DNA of 9,175 bases, from assembly GCA_945888585.1 (NCBI GenBank), contig CAMDAI010000037.1, positions 1-9,175 on the forward strand, in the 5' to 3' direction. This document shows positions 5,176 to 9,175 of this stretch, piece after piece (position 1 is the stretch's first letter; each line of letters opens with the position of its first letter). The notes under the pieces were generated by a model. That model had not been told where the DNA came from, did no database searches, and saw only the letters and a program-made list of their open reading frames with translations. Both the position numbers and the translations under genes were made by a program. The stretch is from Rickettsia typhi (GTDB lineage Bacteria > Pseudomonadota > Alphaproteobacteria > Rickettsiales > UBA1997).

Positions 5176-6954
5176 CTAACTTTTCTTTCCTTCAATTTTT
5201 TTGCCGATATACCATTGTTGAGCAATTGAAAGTATATTACTCCAAGTCCAATAAATCAATAACCCCGCTGGAAAAGAAGCAAAGACAAAAATTAAGAAAT
5301 AAGGCAACATTTTCATTACCTTAGCTTGAGTTGGATCAGTGGCTTGTGGGCTAACTTTTTGTTGTAAAATCATGGTTAATCCCATCAAGATTGGCCAAAC
5401 TCCAATCATCAGGAAACTAGGAATTTCAAATGGCAATAAGCCAAACAAATTGAAAATTGAAGTTGGATCTGGCGCTGATAAATCTTTGATCCAGCCATAA
5501 AATGGCGCATGACGCATATCAATGGTTACATATAAAACCTTATATAAAGAAAAGAACACTGGAATTTGAACCAGCATTGGTAGGCATCCTGAGGCCGGAT
5601 TAATTTTTTCTTTCTTGTAAAGCTCCATAATTTCTTTATTCATTTTCATCTTGTCGCCTTCACATTCTTTGCGAATCTTTTCAATTTTAGGTTGCAAAGT
5701 TTTCATTTTGCCAAACATTGAAAAGGATTTATTAGCCATCGGATACATCAATAATTTAACCAACACAGTCATGGCTAAGATTGCAAGCCCATAATTTCCA
5801 ATAATTTCATGAAAGAATTTTAAGATGAAAAAGAATGGTTTGGTTAAAAAATAATACCAGCCAAAATCAACAGCACGGTCAAACAAAGCAATGTCATATT
5901 CTTTGGAATATTGGTCTAGAAGTGTAACTTTCTTGGCTCCAGCAAAAAATAAATGATCAAATTTTAAGATTTGATTACTCGCAACTTTAAATTCTGCTCC
6001 AACAAATTCAGTGTTATAGCTGTTTTGCCCACCATTTGACGCATAAGTAAAATTGCTGTCAAAAGATAGGTTTTTATCAGGAATAATAGAGGTAATCCAA
6101 TATTTATCGGTAATTCCCAGCCAGCCTTTCTGGGCAGAAAATTTTTGATTATTTTCCTTAATTAATTTTTTATAATTAAATTCTTTTAAAACGCCATCAA
6201 ACACGCCAATTAGGCCTTCATGCAATATATAATTTGAGCTGTACGCACCATGTAAAAAACGATTAACTCTTCCATAAGGTGCCAAATTAATTTCTTTTCC
6301 GGAATTATTTTTGACACTTTGAGAAACTGCAAACATGTAATGCTCATCTAATTTAATCTCAATTGAAAACAAAATATTTTGTTTATTTTCCCAAGATAGA
6401 GTAACTGAGTTTTTCGGAGTTAAAATATTATTGCTTGCTTGCCAGATTGTGTCTGGTTTTGGCAGGTCAATTTCACTATCAGAGCTAATCCAGCCAAAAT
6501 CAGCAAAATAACGATCTTTACTTTCAGAAGGTGATAGAAGTGCTACTTCTGGGCTTTTATCATCAATGGTTTGGTGATATTTTACTAAAGTTAAATCATC
6601 AAATTTAGCACCTTTCAAATTGATTGATCCATGCATTTCATCACTGGTAATCGATATTCTTTGGCTTTCCGATTTTTTAATAACATCTGATCTATCAGCT
6701 AAAATCACCGCAGTTTTAGGAGCTTCGATAGCATCTAAATCTGCTGATTTTACAATTGATGAATCTTTATCATTATCTATTTTGATGGTGTTGGTAGCGG
6801 TTTCTGTTTTAGTAACTTTTGCTATTTTGACCATTTCTGCTTTTTCTGCCGCTATTTTTTCAGCTTTGGGTTTTTGATAAAACCAAGTCCAGCTAATTAA
6901 AATGGTGGCTGAAAGCATGAAAGCCAATAAAAGATTGCCTTGATTGTTTTGCAT
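5176..6954 (-). CDS. yidC: Membrane protein insertase YidC
   Basis: The protein has 592 residues, normal for Gram-negative YidC. It inserts and folds inner-membrane proteins, alone or with SecYEG. There is an N-terminal membrane anchor at about 7-25 (LLLAFMLSATILISW), a linker rich in K/A/E/S, and a periplasmic beta domain to about 355. The conserved insertase core runs from about 370 to 585: LAILAMTVLVKLLMYPMANK (390-409) with K400 as the positive residue of the groove, the cytoplasmic hairpin LQPKIEKIRKE, the segment INPASGCLPMLVQIPVFFSLY (451-471), and the last membrane spans at about 513-533 and 550-575. The C terminus is Lys-rich, as usual for ribosome contact. The ATG at 6954 lies only 5 bases after the lon stop, so the two genes are probably one transcription unit. 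No strong Shine-Dalgarno sequence is seen. Confidence 0.97.
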   Translation of the reverse strand: MQNNQGNLLLAFMLSATILISWTWFYQKPKAEKIAAEKAEMVKIAKVTKTETATNTIKIDNDKDSSIVKSADLDAIEAPKTAVILADRSDVIKKSESQRISITSDEMHGSINLKGAKFDDLTLVKYHQTIDDKSPEVALLSPSESKDRYFADFGWISSDSEIDLPKPDTIWQASNNILTPKNSVTLSWENKQNILFSIEIKLDEHYMFAVSQSVKNNSGKEINLAPYGRVNRFLHGAYSSNYILHEGLIGVFDGVLKEFNYKKLIKENNQKFSAQKGWLGITDKYWITSIIPDKNLSFDSNFTYASNGGQNSYNTEFVGAEFKVASNQILKFDHLFFAGAKKVTLLDQYSKEYDIALFDRAVDFGWYYFLTKPFFFILKFFHEIIGNYGLAILAMTVLVKLLMYPMANKSFSMFGKMKTLQPKIEKIRKECEGDKMKMNKEIMELYKKEKINPASGCLPMLVQIPVFFSLYKVLYVTIDMRHAPFYGWIKDLSAPDPTSIFNLFGLLPFEIPSFLMIGVWPILMGLTMILQQKVSPQATDPTQAKVMKMLPYFLIFVFASFPAGLLIYWTWSNILSIAQQWYIGKKIEGKKS

Positions 6955-6959
6955 GATAG

Positions 6960-9175
6960 CTATTTTTTAGATTTAGTTTTTAATTTTTTTGAAGAATTAG
7001 AAGATTTTGTGGAAGATTTTTTATAACCAATTAAGGCTTCTTCAAAAGCTTCTTTCACGCTTGATACAGTTTTAATTTTTAAATTATCCAATACTTCTTT
7101 TGGTAATTCTTCCAGATCCTTTTTATTTTCTGCTGGAATTATAACGGTTTTAATATTGCCACGTAAAGCTGCTAACATTTTTTCTTTTAAGCCACCAATG
7201 CCAATAGTTCTACCGGTTAAAGTAATTTCTCCAGTAACTGCTATTGAATAATCAACTGGCATTTTGGTAATACAGGAAGCTAAGGACAAACATAAAGCGA
7301 TACCAGCTGAAGGTCCGTCTTTCGGAGTTGCTCCTTCAGGAACATGGATATGAAAATCAAATTTTTTAAATTCTTCATCTTTAATTTTTAAATCACTCGC
7401 AATAGATTTAACGTAGCTAAGTGCTGCTTGAGCCGATTCTTTCATGACATCACCCAATTTACCGGTGATTTGAATTTTACCAGTTCCTGGAAATTTAATA
7501 GTTTCAATATCCAATAAATCTCCGCCAAAATCGGTATAAGCCAAGCCAGTAGAAACGCCAATACGGTTAGCGGTGGTGGCAATGCCATAATGATATTTTT
7601 CTACACCAGCATAATCATGAAGATTTTTTTCATCAATTGACACTGAAGTTAATTTTTTAGAAATAATTTTTCTGGCAGTTTTTCTGGCCAAATTAGCAAT
7701 TTCACGATTTAAATTTCTAACTCCAGCTTCATAAGTATATTTTCTAATTAATTCTAAAAGGGCTTTATCGGAAACTTTAAATTCTTTTTCAGACAAGCCA
7801 TTTTCTTTTTTCTGGCTAGGAATCAAGTGCTTTTTGGCAATTTGTAATTTTTCATTTTCAGTGTAACCCGCAAGTCTGATGATTTCCATGCGATCACGTA
7901 AAGGAATTGGAATTCCAGCAAGACTATTAGCAGTTGCTACAAACATCACTTTTGATAAGTCATAATCTACTTCTAAATAGTGATCATTGAAATTATGATT
8001 TTGTTCAGGATCAAGAACTTCTAACATAGCTGAAGCAGGATCGCCTCTGAAATCAGAAGACATTTTATCAACTTCATCTAAAAGAATCAGCGGATTAATC
8101 ACTTTTGCTTTTTTCATTGATTGAATAATTTTGCCAGGAAGAGAGCCAATATAAGTGCGGCGATGACCTCTAATTTCTGACTCATCTTTAACTCCGCCCA
8201 GAGAAACTTTAACATATTTACGGTTCAAGGAATCGGCAATTGATTTAGCCAGCGAAGTTTTTCCAACTCCGGGAGCCCCAACCAGGCACAAAATTGGACC
8301 TTTTGATTCTTTAGTTTTGATTTGAACGGCAATAAATTCTAAAATCCGATCTTTAATTTTTTCCAAAGCATAATGATTTTCATCCAATATTTTTTTAGCT
8401 TTATCTAAATTATTATTGTTGATGGTTTTTTGACTCCAAGGTAGGCTGATAATCCATTCCAGATAATTTCTAATCACACCAGCTTCTGAAGAAAAAGGAT
8501 TAGTTTTTTCTAATTTAGCTAATTCGCCTTCGCATTTTTCAGCGATTTCTTTTGAAAATTTTAATTTTTTAATTTTCTTTTTGAGTTCTCTAATTTCTTT
8601 GTCTTCATCTTGCCCTAACTCTTTTTTGATATATTTTAATTGTTCATTCAAATAGAGCTCTTTTTGAGTTTTGGCAATTTTTTCCTGAACGCTACGATTA
8701 ATGTTAACCTCAGTTTGAAGAACGCTGATCTCGGTTTGAATTAATTCTAAAGTTTTAATTAATTTTTTATTAAGATTATTTTCTTCCAAAATAACTTGTT
8801 TTGATTCAGTACTAGAATTTAACAATTGGCAAATTGTATAGGCAATATCGGATGGAGATTTAACTTTAGTTAAAGCTGTTAAAACTTCTGGTGTAATTTT
8901 TTTATTATATTCAGAACATTTGGCAAAGCTTTCTAAACAGTTTTGAATAAGACTAAATAATTCCTTATCATCACTAGAGAATGGTTCATCAATCAATAAT
9001 TTCGCTTCGCAAGAGAAGAAATCAGACGATGGAAGAATTTGTTCTATTTTTGCTCTGGCCACGCCACGAAGCATAATTTTTAAAGTTCCATCTACAGTTT
9101 TAATTGATTCAACTACATTGCAAATGGTGCCAACTGAATAAACATTTTTTAAATCAAATTCATCATGATCAGGAT
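6960..9175 (-). CDS. lon: ATP-dependent Lon protease (N terminus beyond window)
   Basis: The frame stays open to the window edge. Upstream of the Met at 9074 it reads DEFDLKNVYSVGTICNVVES, typical of the Lon N domain, so that Met is internal and the true start is outside. About 737 residues are visible. Numbered from the Met at 9074: a coiled-coil region at about 100-190, Walker A GAPGVGKT (266-273), Walker B LILLDEVDK (329-337), and the protease domain with catalytic S589 in KDGPSAG and K630 in GGLKEKM. The enzyme unfolds and degrades damaged and regulatory proteins in the cytoplasm as a hexamer. The C terminus has a Ser/Lys-rich tail of about 20 residues (685-704) beyond the usual end. yidC follows directly. 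The promoter is outside the window. Confidence 0.97.
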   Translation of the reverse strand, partial: PDHDEFDLKNVYSVGTICNVVESIKTVDGTLKIMLRGVARAKIEQILPSSDFFSCEAKLLIDEPFSSDDKELFSLIQNCLESFAKCSEYNKKITPEVLTALTKVKSPSDIAYTICQLLNSSTESKQVILEENNLNKKLIKTLELIQTEISVLQTEVNINRSVQEKIAKTQKELYLNEQLKYIKKELGQDEDKEIRELKKKIKKLKFSKEIAEKCEGELAKLEKTNPFSSEAGVIRNYLEWIISLPWSQKTINNNNLDKAKKILDENHYALEKIKDRILEFIAVQIKTKESKGPILCLVGAPGVGKTSLAKSIADSLNRKYVKVSLGGVKDESEIRGHRRTYIGSLPGKIIQSMKKAKVINPLILLDEVDKMSSDFRGDPASAMLEVLDPEQNHNFNDHYLEVDYDLSKVMFVATANSLAGIPIPLRDRMEIIRLAGYTENEKLQIAKKHLIPSQKKENGLSEKEFKVSDKALLELIRKYTYEAGVRNLNREIANLARKTARKIISKKLTSVSIDEKNLHDYAGVEKYHYGIATTANRIGVSTGLAYTDFGGDLLDIETIKFPGTGKIQITGKLGDVMKESAQAALSYVKSIASDLKIKDEEFKKFDFHIHVPEGATPKDGPSAGIALCLSLASCITKMPVDYSIAVTGEITLTGRTIGIGGLKEKMLAALRGNIKTVIIPAENKKDLEELPKEVLDNLKIKTVSSVKEAFEEALIGYKKSSTKSSNSSKKLKTKSKK

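Noticed and set aside
6620..6877. 85-codon plus-strand frame with a hydrophobic peptide
   Set aside because: It is the antisense of the yidC linker region; repeated Ala/Lys/Glu codons there give a hydrophobic shadow.
1..9175. CRISPR arrays or tandem repeat arrays
   Set aside because: Reading through showed no regularly spaced repeat units; apart from short dyads, the only clear repeat noticed is the 19-base pair at 294 and 5018.

Overview
The window is AT-rich (by eye about one third G+C) and reads as the chromosome of an alphaproteobacterium, most likely a Rickettsiales-like or other host-associated lineage. The evidence is the strong AT bias, the style of the Lon and YidC proteins, an IS630-type transposase tail, and an alphaproteobacterial-type primase zinc-finger segment. 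TGA is used as a stop. This is a judgement from protein style, not from a search.

Right part (about 5031-9175, all minus strand): housekeeping DNA. A 5'-truncated lon (ATP-dependent protease) is followed after 5 bases by yidC (membrane protein insertase). After a 53-base gap with a hairpin comes a complete tRNA-Ser(GGA) gene with an encoded CCA.

Middle part (about 294-5036): a 4.7 kb block bounded by a perfect 19-base direct repeat. The right copy overlaps the 3' end of the tRNA-Ser gene. This is the layout of an island integrated at a tRNA 3' end. It carries two divergent gene sets that start from a shared 186-base control region with two well-formed, overlapping promoters. Leftward: a class II Fic protein (AMP transferase), then an abortive-infection HEPN-family protein that has gained a DnaG-type CHC2 zinc finger at its C terminus. 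Rightward: a possible 22-codon leader, an unrecognised 155-residue protein, and an OLD-like ABC-type ATPase with a TOPRIM nuclease domain. The ATPase reading frame is broken between Walker A and the rest. All recognisable cargo is of the kind found in anti-phage or toxin modules. No complete integrase is visible.

Left edge (1-293): the C-terminal end of an IS630-family transposase runs in from outside. Its outer end appears to cut a small unknown minus-strand reading frame that starts just outside the left repeat.

The most notable points are the HEPN-CHC2 fusion, the tRNA-anchored island, and the split ATPase/TOPRIM gene next to an orphan partner. How these genes work together is inferred from neighbourhood only.
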